A DNA stretch of 64,000 nt from Pachypanchax playfairii (lineage: Eukaryota > Chordata > Actinopteri > Cyprinodontiformes > Aplocheilidae). Both the position numbers and the translations under genes were made by a program. Shown piece after piece: positions 36,901 to 51,900 of the stretch; positions within the stretch are counted from its first letter, which is position 1; the number at the start of each line of letters is the position of its first letter. Where the stretch lies: the NCBI GenBank assembly GCA_006937955.1, contig SSNP01000044.1, positions 1,776,291 through 1,840,290 on the forward strand. The letters run 5' to 3'. The notes under the pieces are model-generated. The model was given only the letters and a program-made list of their open reading frames with translations. It made no database searches and was not told the DNA's origin.

Positions 36901-39900
36901 TATTATTTAGTTTGCTATTGGTACATATCTGAGACTGTCTAACCTTAAATAGGCTTGAATACAGAAAAAAGTGACATTTGTTGCTATCTGTATTATTAAA
37001 ACAAGGCCAGAAACTTCAGTGATAAGAACAAAAACTTTTAGGTGGGATTTTGTTACATTTGTGGCTGCTGCATGTTGGTGCAGTTGGTACAGTAAATCTG
37101 TTGTCCTGGGTTCGATTCTGGGCTGGGGCCTTTCTGCATGGAGTTCTCGTGCATGTGTGGGTTTTCTCCAGAGAATCAGGCTTCCTCCCACAGTCCAAAA
37201 ACATGCAAGAGGTTAATTTGCGAGGTCCCTAGGTGTGAGTGGTTGTTTTCTATGTGTGCCCTGCAATGGACTGACAACCTGTCCAGGGTGTCCCCCGCCT
37301 CTCGCCCAGTAACTTTATAGATAGTCACCAGCTCGCTGCGACCCTGAACAAAAAGAAGCAGGTTCAGAAAATGGATGGATTTTGTTATATTTGATAATAT
37401 AAACATTTCAAAGCTCAAATCAAATGACTGGCTGTAGCCAAGGTGAGGAATGGATGACTGGGTTGCTGGTTTGATCCCCCACCATCTGTCCCCCGAGGAA
37501 AATAAAACAAAGATTGAAAGGGTTTTGTTTTTTTTTAATGTTTATCTATTTGTTGGCCAAGTATGTTATACACACAAGGTATTTGATTACTGGATTTGAC
37601 CCATCCCCAAGGAACAGAGGGCTGCTATCTGTATGGGGGCAGTTTTTTGTGGTTCAGTGTCTTGTCTGAGGAGTCTTCAAAACAGCTTGCTGGGGCTTGG
37701 GATCAAACCGGTCATCCCATCAGAGGATGACTTCCTTCCCCAGTAGGCCACAGCCACTACAAGACAGTTTATTTCAATGGGACTTAAAAAGTGGAAAGAC
37801 TAAGAGAAAAGACTATCACTTCTGTGTTAGCATCACTTCTGGCATCAGTCCACTGGTATTCTGTTACAAAAGAATGGGTTTAAAATGCATTTGACTGATT
37901 TTAAAGCTTTGCATCTGAATACACAATTTTTCAAGTTTAAGGTTAAAGTTTAAGTTGTGGGTTTAAGCTCTTCTGTCAACTTTAGCTGTTTACATTTTTC
38001 AAATATATAAATAAATTGGAATTTATTTAATTGTTATTTTATGTGTCATTTTACTTAAAATAGTTACCTTTTTTACAGACTAACACTTTCCAGTGTATCC
38101 TGACTACGGATGGAGAACGCTCCTTTGCTCTCCTGAGATATGGGGAGATGAAATGGGGTCCTGGCTTGAGGCAATATCACGATGCTCTTATTGGCTACAC
38201 AGATGGAATATACTCTGTCAAGGAGACCACTGTTCCTGCAGAAAACATTTTTGGACCTGGGGGCAGATATAGGCCACAGGAAGTGAAAGGTACTCTGGGA
38301 AAATTGGGCCAGTTGGTGTACAATTTAACTGGGCAAGCTGGCTCGGACATTGATCCCCGGATTAAGTGCCAGGCATGGGTGATAAAAGAACCTCAACCTA
38401 CAGAGTGGATGACAGGAGTGTCTTCCTGTCCCTGCACCCTCACTCAGGCTCTGGCGGATCAATCATTCTTACAGGATACCACTGATCCAGGGCCAACAGT
38501 TAAAAAGCTGAGGGATCAACGATGGGGAAACATTACAGGATTTATTTTTAAGTCACTCTTCTCTAACAAAAATGGTGCAGGGAAGTTGTGTGTGTATGAA
38601 CCAGATGGTGCGCTACTGGCTGGGTACAATGAACGCTACTTCGATGGAAACAGCTTACAGAAACATATTGGTAACAGAAACCTTGTGTTTGGATCAAATC
38701 TGCAACTTTTTTATTTACAGTCTAATTTATCTGACCAGTATTTTATCTTACCAAAGGTAAATGTTTTCAAGTGACAGCAGTTTATAAATTTTTTTTCTAT
38801 AGATGAAGATCTCTTACCATTTCAGTGGTGTTGTATTGAATCTCCTCTGTGCCAATCTTACCTCAACAAAAGACCAATGGACAACTGTCAAGATTCTAGC
38901 TGGAACAGCTCTGATGGATTTGTACAGTCCAAGAAGGCAACTCAGGGTACTGGTGAGTAACTCCCTTCCCCTTACATCAGAAAAAAAAGATAATCAAAAC
39001 ACCACTTACTGCGTTTTTTCAAGGGAAGGGGTTTCTGTTTTTAAGCTGTTTGGTACAACTGATAAGATTTATTCCTTTACAGCTATGGTGTACGGGAGTC
39101 TACATTTCATCACCTTTGATGGAACAATGTACTCATTCAAGGCCCTCGGGGAATTTGTGTTGTTGCGTCTGTCATCAACAAGTGGCTCTAATATCTTCAC
39201 GTTACAAGCACAGATTGGAAAGTTGCAAGTAAACTCAAGTCGGATCATAGAAGTTCCAGTGGTGGTACGCATGGCTGCCTTCTACCAAGGCATTGGCAAG
39301 GTCAGGATGTGAAAGTTTGAACTAAATAAACAGTCAAATTTTTTGAATGCGGTAATTATTCCTTAAATAATTGTTCGAGTAGCTATACATGAACATTTCC
39401 TTTTAAGATTTGAGACTAAAATATTCACTGTCACAAAACTAAAAAGACTTTTATATATCACTGTCCTGTGTTTTTTTTTTTTAGTTTGTTTTATTTTTGT
39501 TAGGTTTTTACTAGATTCTTCCTGGGATTTTATTTTGAGGTGTATTTGTGTTTCCTGTTTGCACTGGTGTCTTTGTGTCCTATATTTTTAATCATGGTTT
39601 GATTGTTTTCTTTGCATCATGTTTCTATCTGCGGGTTTCCTCATGTTGTCCTTTTTTAGTTTAACATTTTCATTTTCATCGTGTTCTTTTATGCTCTTGT
39701 GTCTTTTGTAAAATTTTGTTTTGGTACCTTGTTTTTCAGATATCCTCTGCTCTTCTGTACACTCCTTCTGGTTTGTTCTCACCTGCTCAATATTCCCCTG
39801 ATCCTCTTTGCACCTTTTTCCTCAGCTGTAATCACCCACCTGCAGCATAAATACATCATCGTTTTATCAGTTAGATCTTCCTGTCGCCTCCAGCTCCTCA

Positions 39901-42900
39901 TGTTTTCCTGCATGTTCTAGGATTTTTTGTAAGTTATTTTTTGCTGCCATGTCAAACCTTTTGTTCACCTCATTAAATTTTTTTTTTTACTATATTCTAT
40001 AACTATTTGAGTCCTGCCTGCATTTGGATCCTCCACCACACCACTCTGTGACACACTGTATTTAATGAGGTTAAAGTAAACTTGTCATGCATGACCCACA
40101 TCCTGACCTGTAATTTTCATGCCTTATTTTCAGGTTGAATGGAGATGTTCTGAAACGGACAGTGGAGTGCAAATTTTTGTTGATGATATTAAAATCCCTG
40201 TCAAAACTGGTAATATTAATCTCATAAATTTTCACACTCTTAAAAGAATATATCTTTTGGATGACACTTTGTGGTGCGCAACAAATTTATTGATTAATAT
40301 TATGTAACAACAGTTAATCCGAAAAAAAAAAAAATTGCCAAACAAATATGTAATTGTGATATTAAAGCTGTTATAAATGAAAATATCTGCTGTCCTAACT
40401 GTGACTAATATTTTGTCCACATCCATTCAGGTCTTGTATACAGGAAAGAGAAGGACTTTGCAGTGCGTTGCAGCTCTGTTAATCTCTGTGCAGCTGTGTA
40501 TGCGAGTGGTCTTCAGGTTGTTGTGTGGCGAAGTGTAGGCTACAATCAGATGGCAGCTATGGTGGAGCTCTCACAAAACTTCTACAATCGCACTGTGGGT
40601 CTTATGGGTTTCTGGAGCTCCAACCGCTCCGACGATTTCCTTTTGTCAGATGGCAAGGTCCTTCCCTCAGAGGACCTCAACCCACCTCCGGAGGGGAAGG
40701 TGCAGCAATTTGGCTTATCTTGTGAGTGGATCCTTTGTAATGGGTCATTAAATAAAAATGAGATAAAAAGGTAAAGAAAGATAATAAGTTAATCATGAGA
40801 ACATAGGAAACACAGTTTGGAATTATTAAGGTCCTGCATTTAAACATGATTTAAATGTCTGTTTTATCACCTTTTTACCCTGTAAAGATTAGATAAATCT
40901 GACATACTGATCTTTGTTTCTTGAGATCTTTATTCAAGTTGTTACAGATAACACATACTGAACAAAATCTTAAATGCAACACTTTTGTTTTTGCTCCCAT
41001 TTATGAGCTGAAATCAAAAATCTAAAACACTTTCCACATACACAAAAACACCATCCATCTCAAATACTGTTTATAAATCTGTAATAGTGAGCACTTCTCC
41101 TTTGTGGAGATGATCCGTCCCACCTCACAGGTGTGCAATATCAAGATGCTAATTAGACAGCATGATTATTGCAGAGGTGTGACTTAGATTGGCCACGATA
41201 AAAGTGTTATGGCTATTGTGTGTGAGCAGAATAAGGCTGGACCCAAATGTGGAAGACACTCGCCGCACACAAAAGCTTAAAATAACAATGGGTTTTAATC
41301 AAAAGCAAAGAGGAGCCATGACGGAGCAGCAAACTTACAGTTAGTTGAACCAAGAAATCCAGACTGCGGGAGGAATGTCAACGATACAACGATAATCCAA
41401 GCAGGATAGCCCTAGCTAAAAATCAGCCTTAAATGCATGCCCAAACAAAAGAGAACTAATGAGACAAAGTGACAACAACTGGAAAGGAGGTAAACGATAA
41501 GTGTAAACAATACCAAAATAAAACAGGAAACAGCTGGACAAGAACTGGTGGACAAGGGAAAACACAAAGATGAACCTAACACTGAACCTAACAACTGAAA
41601 CCAAAGATGATACAAAAACATAAAAATAATCCCCTAAGACAAAGAACTGAAAACCACAGATGAATATCTGGAAAGAATCATGAAAACAAAACCAAAACCC
41701 AAAGTCCCAACAAAAACGCCACTCTGAAATGTTCAGTTTTGTTTTATTTGGGGGTTCTGGGGACTCTAAAAACCAGTTGATATCTGGTGTGACCACCATT
41801 TGCCTCATGCAGGCCCCATGCAGTCACTTAAAATCAGATGAGATGCATTTCTTTTTGTTGGACTTACTGATAAACTAAGGTTTACTGAATATCCCAAGAT
41901 ACATTTTATAAGTTCAATAATGAGAGAATAATCTCATTACATGCTCAAAATTCTGGGTTTACAAAGAAAATGAAATAGCATCAATCACTTAGATGTGGTA
42001 GTCAACAAAAAACAAGCAACCTTACTGTTCTTTCTCTGACACGCTTCATATAAGAGCAGGTGCTTTAATGAGCTATGATAAATCATTACCCATGTTCACA
42101 TGACCAGCATATCCATAATCCCAATGGTCACAAAGCATAAAAAAAAACATTTACAAACTAAAATATGAAAATTAAAACTGACTTCCACGTGATTTATAGC
42201 TCCTACATTTACCTTTCATATGTCATTTACCTGCTACTTCTTGTGTATAAAAAATGTATCTCCATGTTTGTTTATGATTAGGTAAAAATGTTACCAGGAT
42301 TTATTTTATTTTTCATGCTGCTCCATGATAAATTGGTGTTGTGGAGTTAACGTTGCCTTGTGATGGAGTGTAATGTGTTCTGTGTCTGTCTGCTTTACAA
42401 GATTTTCCAGTTAATGCGACATAGAGCCTTTTTGTCCATATCTGTTACAGGGTCTGTCCCTGGCCCAGAAAGCTTGCTGTTCTCATCACCCCCAAAGGTT
42501 CCGCTTGCTATGGACTCCAACAATCTCCTGCTGCAAAGCTTTAGTCCTACTGTGGTGGAGGAGAAGAAGAAAATGTGTAAGGGCAGCATGCAGTGTGTCC
42601 ACGATACTCTAGCATCTGGCATCTCGGATTTGGGAAAGCAAACACTGGATGCTGAGACACAATTCCAAAATCTCATTCTGGTTTATGGTAAACTTCCTCG
42701 TTTTCATGAAGCTGAATGTTCTTATTTCCTTTGACCAATACTAATGTTCTGCTACTGTTTTTTGTGGTGTGACAGGCAACATCCCTCCTGTTGTGACAGA
42801 GCCCAAAGTCATCCGCAGTGCAGTCAACTCTCAGGTCAAAATTCGAATTATTGCTCAGGACCCAAAGGGGGAACCCATCACCTTCTCTTTGCTTTACCCT

Positions 42901-45900
42901 GGGTCTCCAGATGTTTCTGTTGGCAGAGGTGAGAAACACACACAGACACGTTGCCATTGGAGAGTAAGGGGTGATATTCTGGAACCGAGTTAGAAGATGG
43001 ATCACACAGACAGAAGCCTACCAAACTGTATTCAGTAAACAGAAGAAAACATGACAACTACAGTATGTTCTTATGTATAACTGCTGTGTTTTTCATCTTG
43101 TGCTTCCTTGTCCAGACGATGGCTACTTGAAATTGATGCCCAAAAGCACCCAGCCTATCCAGCTGACCATCAGGGTCAGTGGAACACTTACAAGCTCCTT
43201 GTTCACCCCCATCTTGCGTGTTTGCAACTGCCTTAATGGAGGAACCTGCCTGTATGACAGCATTGTCAAAAACCACCTGCAGGGAAAGTTTCAGGTGCTG
43301 TATGATTAGACCCAAACACAGAAAAAGTGTGAGAAGTCTGTTCTTTCTGTTTTGTTTGCTGTTGTCTTCAACATAATTTGCCTTTTTGGTGCATTTAAAT
43401 CGCTGTGAATTAGTAGCAGACACAAATATATGTCTAAAAAGACTGGGTTTGTGATGTAGAAAAGCCACTGGGCAGGCCACAAGCTTGTACTCTGTTAGCT
43501 GTAAGCTAGCAGTAGAGCTAGCATAAACAGAGCTCTCAGCAACATGGAGAGGTGGGGAATCCTCTGTGCCAATGATTCCACCCACAGTGCAGAGGCAAAT
43601 TGCTATGAGCTACTGTCGCTATGCAGAAACTACTTCCCAGAAAATGGCATAGGTTTTGTGATTTTGGTTAAAAATACCATATCACAATTCTAAGTTCACT
43701 GAGATGCTTTAAAATAGCTCAAAAGATAATTGGAGTGGGTCTTTAAAGAGGTCATTTCACACAAATTTCATGTCTTGAAAATGAAAGAGAAGTTGTTTAG
43801 CTGTTTTCACACCCACTATGAAGGTAATTGAGCACCTGTGGAGCTAAAATATTCAACAGAAACCTCAGAAAAACAATTTTTAATGGAATGGCTTCTTTAA
43901 CATTTCTGAGGATCTTTCATAGGCCTTTAAATCACAGACCTGATGTGGAAAGCATGACAGAGTCTTTATTTTCCAAGGAGATTGAGAACATTTTCAGAAT
44001 CTAACTCATTCTCAGTAACTTCTACGAATGCACAATTGAGACTATATTCCCCCATTTCATAGCAGTTTGCTACAAATGCATAGCAGCCCCTACCCCCAAA
44101 TTAACTACTACCCTCTTAGAATATATTGCTTAATTTAGAAAACACTAAGCAAGATGTGATTAAGTTCATAAGTAGTGCTTCACTGACATTGACTGTGTTG
44201 AATTATATTGCTGTTGGATTGATATGGAATAAATTTGATAAAATTTTACTTTAAAGCTATAGTGCGTAACTTTTACATGTCCGTAAATGTCCGTTTCAGC
44301 CAAGTCACTATTAGAGGAGATGACACAATGCAGATTAAGCCGATCGGCTCCTCAAACATCTCACAGTATTTTTCAAAACATCACTTTTACTTTGCGTGTC
44401 GACCGGCGACATTCCCGCGCTGACGCGCAGGAAATTACGTCTTTTATGTCACAACAAGAAGGGAGGGGGAGGACGAGCGGAGAGTCTCGTAGCAGGAGGC
44501 AGAGTGCAGGAAGAACGGGAAAGCGACATGGCGGAAAGCCAAAGAAACGGCCGAGACAGACTTATCTGGAAGTTCTTCTGAAGAATCCATCTTTTTTCAA
44601 CAGCTGTCCTTATTCAAACAGAATATCGCGAATCACAGCAGCAGAGGGATAGCGGTTGGGGGAAGGGGGGTGGGGGTGGGGGGACAGGTGGGCGTACATT
44701 ATATGGAAGCGCCAGCTTCATTGTTGTAATAACGCAAAATTCCGCTAGGGGGCGACAGAAGTTATGCACTATAGCTTTAAATAATAGGATTTAAATAAAT
44801 TGGAATCTGACAACTGGAATTAATTGTAATTGGGTATAAAGTTGATTAAACTGAATTTAAAAAAACTGTAACTTTAATGTTTTTTGTTTTTTTTTCACAG
44901 GTTGTGGGGTGCTTGTGCCCAAAGGAATACAGTGGGGTGTTTTGTGAGAACACAGCAGATGAATGTCAGGGTAAACCCTGCTTTCGTGGGGTGCAGTGTC
45001 AGTCACAGTCAGGCCAGTTTACCTGTGGAGAGTGTCCTGAAAATACTGTCTCTAATGGCAAAAAGGGTTACAAGTGCTTTGACCATGGTTTGTATCACAT
45101 GACCATTTTGAGGGGGTTTGCCATAACATTTTTAGTTTACGAGTCAACCCACCATAACTTACCATCAATCTTATTTCTCTTCACAGACATGTGCAGCCCT
45201 CCTTTTCCTTTCCCTTGTCACAAAGATGCCAAATGCTACAGCACAAAACTAAATTACACATGCACATGCAAGCATGGTTTCACTGGAGATGGACTTAACT
45301 GCACAGGTACTGAAAATACAGTGTTTAAAGATGAATGGGGTTGCACGGTGATGCAGTTGGTAGCACTGCTGCCTTGCAGCAAAAAGGTCTTGGGTTTGAA
45401 ATCAGAGTCGGACCTTTCTGCATGGAGTTTGAATGTTCTCCTTGTGAATGTGTGGGTTTCCAGTTTCCTCTCATAGACCAAAAAATATGTTTGAGGTTAA
45501 TTGGAAACCCCGAGGTGTGTGTGTTGCAATAGTCATTTTTTTTATGTGGCCCTGTGATGGACTGGTTACCTGTGTAGGTGTAAATCCACCTCTCTCCCAA
45601 TGACTATTGGAACTAGAAAACCAGATCCCAGTGACCCTGAACAGAAATAAGTGGATATAGATACTGACTGAATATGGATGACAATATTTTTACATACTAG
45701 GGCAAAAAAATAAAATTACTGGATGTCTTTGTGTTTCAGATATAGATGAATGCACAGCGCTCGTGGCATGTCAGAATGCCAAGTATGAATGTAAGAACAA
45801 AGCTGGATCATATGAATGCATCTGCAGATACCAAACCTCTAAGGGCTCTGAAGGCTGTGGTATGTACACACATAAATATCCTGTAGTATTTTATTGATGG

Positions 45901-48900
45901 CAGTTGAAGAAGTCCAAATACCAAAATGCCCAATTATGTAACATTTTATGCAATTGATTATATAAGTCATTGTCAAATCCCAATTAAAAACCCCATTATC
46001 ATTTTCAAGATCAATAAGTGCACTGCATTCAGAGGATGTTGTTTTAATAATCACATTCAACTGCAATACAATATTTATTAAGGTACATATTGGAAGTTAA
46101 TATGAAGAATACCATGTAGTCTAAAGGTTTGCTCTCTATGTTATAACTACTATGCATATTGGTCAGTGTGCACACACACACAAAACAACAAAAAACGCTT
46201 CCTCACCTTCCTCAGGCGGACTCTGTTCCCTCCAAGCTTGGGTCCTCTACCAGAGGCCTGGGAGCTCTGGGGTTCTGCGGAGTATCTTTGCTGTTCCCAG
46301 AACTGCTCTTTCCTGGACTGAGATGTCAGATGTTTTTTTCTGGGATATGCTGTAGCCACTCCTCCAGTTTAAGGGTTACTGCTCTGATGACCACAAGCAC
46401 CACTGATGCCTTTACCTTCCAGGTCTTCTCCAGATCTTCTCTGAGCCCCTGGGATTTCTCTAGTTTCTCATGTTCCTTTTCCTGATGTTGCAGTCGCTTG
46501 GTATTGATATGTCAACCGCCATGGCATTTCTCTTCTGTTTGTCCACCACCTCAATGTCTGGTTGGTTCGCCATTACTATTCTGTCAGTCATTCTCTGGAA
46601 GTCCCACTGGATCTTAGTTGGGTCATTCCTCAACACCTGTGAAGGTGTTTCCCATTTTGACCTTGGGGTTTCCAGTCCATACTCCGCACAGATGTTCCTG
46701 TACACCATGCCAGCCACTTGGTTATGGGGCTCCATGTCTGCTTTCCCTGCCAGCATCTTACATCCTGCAGTTATGTGCTGGTTTCTCTCAGGAGTCTCTT
46801 TGCACAGCCTACACCTGGGGTCTTATCTGGTGTGGTAGATCTGGGCTTCTGCCATGTATCCTCACTCTCCCTGTCACATCCTGCCTTTTTCAGTTGGTCC
46901 ACCCTTTTCATTTGTCTCAGTTTTAGTAATTTTGTTATTTAGTGTATTTTTTAAGAGTATGAGTTACTAATTTTATTGTTTTATTTTAGCACCACTCACT
47001 TCCTTAGTCCTGTAATTTAGTTCATGTACTGCACCTGCTCACTCCCAATTACCTTCACTTCTTTAACCTGTTTTATGTTCCCCTCAGTCATTCACACTTT
47101 GCTCATTTGTTGAATGTCTATGCTCTGCTGAAGTCCACAAACAGCATCCTGGTGAACGTCCTTGCAGTGTCAAGGTTGATTGCATCACTGCCCTGTCTGA
47201 CCATCCACTGACTTGTCCTGTATGCAGACTGTAGGGGTCCAGCAGGGGTCCTGTGATGGACTTCAGCTGGTTTAACACAAGCTTTTCAAAGGATTTCATG
47301 ACCACAGACATCAGGGTGACATGTCTGGAATTATGTAATACCTGGATTTTTAGGGACCAGGATGATGATGGAGCTCAATGCTGCATTCACAGCTTCTAGG
47401 AGACTTTCTGATGGTATTTCACGCAGACTTCACTTATCATGAGTACAGTCATGCAATTAGTGGAAAGGCAAGCGCATATGTGAATTTTGTTAGAACTACA
47501 GATTTCTAAGATAAGTGGAGCATAGCTTAGCTTACCTTTGTTTGGGTTACTGTGCTCTCACAGTTTGCTGGTTTCATGATGTCCAGCTCTTGAGCCCATC
47601 CATTTTCGAACTGCATATGAGACGTCAACAACTTTTAGCTTCAGAACTGTTCTGTATGCGCTCACACCACAGACAAGATAAGCAAAAATGTATGTTATGC
47701 AGACCTGTTGTCGGTGCTGCAGTCTTTTTTTGGCTGATTCATATGGACCCAAACCATTTATAATGCTGATTTTGTTCATATACCTGTCCTTGGCTTCCCT
47801 GTTTAGGGTATCCTTGTACAATCCACATCCGTTTAGGGATTTTAACATGTTGTTTTAACATTAATTCTCAAAAACTTGGCTTGTTATCCGCGAAGCCCTG
47901 TATTTTTAAATGGTTTGTTTACACTCGTTGCGCTGCCAAGATGGCTGCCACATTCCAAATTTCCCAGAATGCAAAGTGTAATCCCAAGCCCTATTCAGGT
48001 CTTGGTTGTGGAAGTTCTGTTTGTATTTTTTAACTGGACAATTGAAGCGCTTGAGACAAACTTATGAACAAATAGGATGAGAACAAAGAAAAGAACATTT
48101 TTTATATCTATATTTGAGTGTTGAGTCGGAAAGTTGTTTTGATTCATTCAGTACCTGCTAACGTCCAACTAACTTACAGTCCATGTCAAGTGTTTAGCTC
48201 ATTATATGTCGTGAAATTCTTTGAAAATCCTTTAACGTGAAATAGCTTGACTATTTGTGGAAAATGTATAAATGCTCCATCATAGTGAACATATTTTGGT
48301 TTACTATATGTAAATTGTAATTCACTTGGCGGTGTGTTTTCTTGCAGGTGACTCTCCCAGTCCTCCAGGTAAAGGTTTAACTTATATCAGACATAGCTTC
48401 ATTTGCTGTTTGACAACTTAGCTTTCTGAAAAAGAGCTCAATTTATTTCTGTTGTTCTGTGTCTACAGGGTATAACATGTTCAATCTCTCTATAAGCTGG
48501 AAGAACAAAAGAGCTGATGGACTTAAACAGGTCTGTAGGAGGGATGTTGGTCTGGTGGTCTGGTTTAAAGCCCCTTAGCAACATGTTACTTTAATAATAA
48601 TGTTCTTTTCAGCTTGAGAGCATCCTGAGGAACGGTTTTGAAAACAAATTCTACAACATTAGCAAAAAAGATCAAGGTGGAGCATCTAATCCAGATGAGG
48701 AAGAATATCGTGTTGCTGTGTCAAGTGACACGCCCGACTGGTACATCAAAGACTATCTGGCCAGAGTAAGCAGCTACTATGATGTTAGCAACATAGAAGT
48801 TAAAGGTAAAACACTTTTACTTACTTTTGTTTATACTCAGAAGGTCACCAAAAGACGGATCAATATTTTTTAAAGAAAAAAAAACCTTCTAAATTATGCC

Positions 48901-51900
48901 TGTTGATCTGATGCTAAGAGTTTTAATGACTGTAAACATTCAAGTAGTAAAATAATTCTTCATTATTTGCTAGTCATTTCTGTTTATAAGAAAGCAGATG
49001 TAAAAAAAGCTTAACTATCTTTTTTCTAAAGTTTGTGCATATAACAATAAAATATATGAAAGCATAAACTCATTATTATATTCTATGAAAACCTATTGTT
49101 GTTGTATTCCTTATTTTCTGACAGATTTGGATGAATGTAAGGCCAAGGAGGCACTATGTGGCTACCTCGCCCTTTGCCAAAACACCTATGGAGGTTACAG
49201 ATGTGTTTGCAACGACACAGCTGAAGTAGATGGATCCCAGTCGTGTATAACTGGTGAGCATAATTATCATTCAAGACAAACAGATATATACATACACTAA
49301 TAGTACTTTGTAGATTAAACTAATTACTCTGATATTTTCTGTGTCATTTAACAACACTGAAGCGTTTTTAATGCTTTTTGTTGTTGGATTCTTTACAGAA
49401 AGAAGTGAAGTAAACAACACAGATGTGAACCTTGTTCTTGGTTTGGTCCTGGGCATAGGCGTCCCTTTGCTCCTGCTTCTACTTCTACTGGCTGCACTAA
49501 CCTGCCTATGCTGTAGTAAGAAGACTGTTACTGGAGAGTAAGTAACATGAGCAACAGTTAAAATGTTGGTTCTGGTTTGGATAAATAAAAGCATGAAGCA
49601 CAGACAGCAATCACAAATTTTCTGACTTGTTGAAGTCCCTGAGGATGATATTCTGGTTTTATTACTTAAACACTTAAATAACATTTTTTATGACAGAAGA
49701 TAGAAATTGAAAATCCCAGCTATGTTCCATGCTCTTTTGCAACTGGTCCTTCATCACAGCCACCAAACGTCTGAAGAGCTCATTCAGCGCGCATCAGAAA
49801 GTGTTTATACCTCATGTTGGATGCCAAGTTTACTTTGTTAGTTAATCATTACCAGGCTTTTTAGCTTGGATCAAGTTTAGTTACTGTTCTTATCTGTTTT
49901 TATGCATTTAAAGGTACAGTATGTAAGAATTTTCCAGTGAAATACTCACACAATAGTCTAATGTCCCACCGATGTTGAATATAAAGTCACATTGTAACAG
50001 ATCTTGATCTCAGCCAGCTGGGTGGTTGCTAGTTTTGGTCATTTTAAAAAAGCTAGCCCGGACCAAAATCATTATTTACATGTCCAAACATCCTGGTTCC
50101 ATAATGAATCACATGTAAGTCAGGAAGGTCACCAAGTTTTCTACATGAGCAGCTGAAATTGACCTTTCATCAGCCCCTGCCCAAAAACAGCTATTGTCCA
50201 ATCACACATCATAGCAACCGTTACTATGCGAGTAGTTCCGGCAAATACTGACTCAAAGCAGGACAGTCCCATGTTATTTGTAAATCGGACACTGGACAAT
50301 ACTGATTATATGCAGGATTTGAATTCTTTCTGTTCCCAAAGCCGAAAACACAACATGAGCGGTGCCTACAATGGATTAAACAGTGTGGATGGCCCCCACT
50401 TCAGTTAAATGTGTCGGGAAATTATGAAGCATAAATATGTCTGCTCAAAGGTAAGGCTAACAGCTAGATCTAATAAGTGGAGGCAAGAACACAAATCAGA
50501 CCAAAGTTATGATTACCATGGATATCATTGCCAGAACGTTAACCTACTCTCTAAAATAAGTTTAACGAGCCCTTTAGCTTTAGCCAACATTAGTTAACAT
50601 GTGAGCTAACGTTAGCTGCTGTTGTTGTCGGCTGTTGTGTTGACGTAGTGTCTCTCACTTTATTTTTCATCAGTTTACAACAAAGTCAAACATATAGCGC
50701 CCCAACAAGCAACTTTAAATAAATAATGTAAATGGTAATGGTAAATGTCCTGTATTTGAATAGCGCTTTTCTAGTCATTCAGACCACTCAAAGTGCATTC
50801 ACCCATTCACACAACAATATGTAAACCGGGGGGAGAGGGTAGGAGCTAACACTCACACAACCCGATACGCAGATCGGGGGGCAACATGGGGTTCAGTGTC
50901 TTGCCCAAAGACACTTCGACATGTGGCGGTGGAAGCCGGGATCAATCCATCAACCTTCAAATTAGAGGACGACCGCTCTAACCACTGAGCCACAGCCGCC
51001 CCATATAATGTTGTTTTTATCTTTTATGAAGCATTTTATGAATGGAAAACCTACCTCTGAGATTTAGCTTCAGACCAGCCAGTGTAAGCATTAGCCTTGA
51101 TAGCAGTCATATCTCCTTCATTGCGTGTCTTTTTATTCTGAATATATCCCTCCACTTCATACTGTAAGTCCTTCCTGCGTGCACCTGGAGTATATTCTGG
51201 AGGTATTTATCCACATAAAGTTCACTGTCTGAAGAAAAGTCGCACACAAGCACATTTCTTGTGAAACCAAAAGTCACTGAAAGAACGGTTATTTCTGTTT
51301 GTTGGATGTTCAACCAGGACGTGTGCAGCCCACACAAACATAAATTTACAATTTTTGTGATATTTAAACACGATTCCACTGAAAGCTTGCTAATTTCTTC
51401 CAACAACATTTAACTTTGCTGGACGAGTGGCGGGCTTAGCAACAGTAACTAAGGGGGCGGGGCTCTGCAAAAGGTCAATTCCACAACGACCAGCAGGAAA
51501 AAGTAAGAAAAAAACTGCATGCTTCCAACAGATCAGCCAAGCTGCACGTGATGAGGCGTTCAAACGCACTTAGGAGAAGTCAATGCTGAACAAATAGGCC
51601 TTTCAGACATTCCCAAAAATTGAACAAATACAAGAGAAACAAAACAAGAATCAACATCAGAACTGGCAACTGGGACGGGGTGAGTGACTTAGCAGACGTT
51701 GTTTTTTGCAGGATTTGAATTTGACAAAAAGGTCTAATTCTTACATACTGTATATTTAATATGCTGGGATGACAGATTAAACTGATTTTTAGAATTTGGG
51801 GTTGAAAAAGAATGCAGTGACACCAGAGAGGTGCAAAAAGAAAAAAAAAATCATCATGATGTGTGATTCCTGTTAAAAACTGAAAAATGTCCCCTAAAAT

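Noticed and set aside
38803..38960. Frame beginning MKISYHFSGVV at exon 11
   Set aside because: The frame one base off gives the AMOP pattern (LPFQWCCIESPLC) and joins in phase with exons 10 and 12.
43058..43585. 175-codon minus-strand open frame
   Set aside because: It overlaps exon 17 on the opposite strand and has no motif.
44287..44652. 121-codon arginine-rich open frame
   Set aside because: It lies wholly inside a TTAA-flanked MITE and shows no domain.
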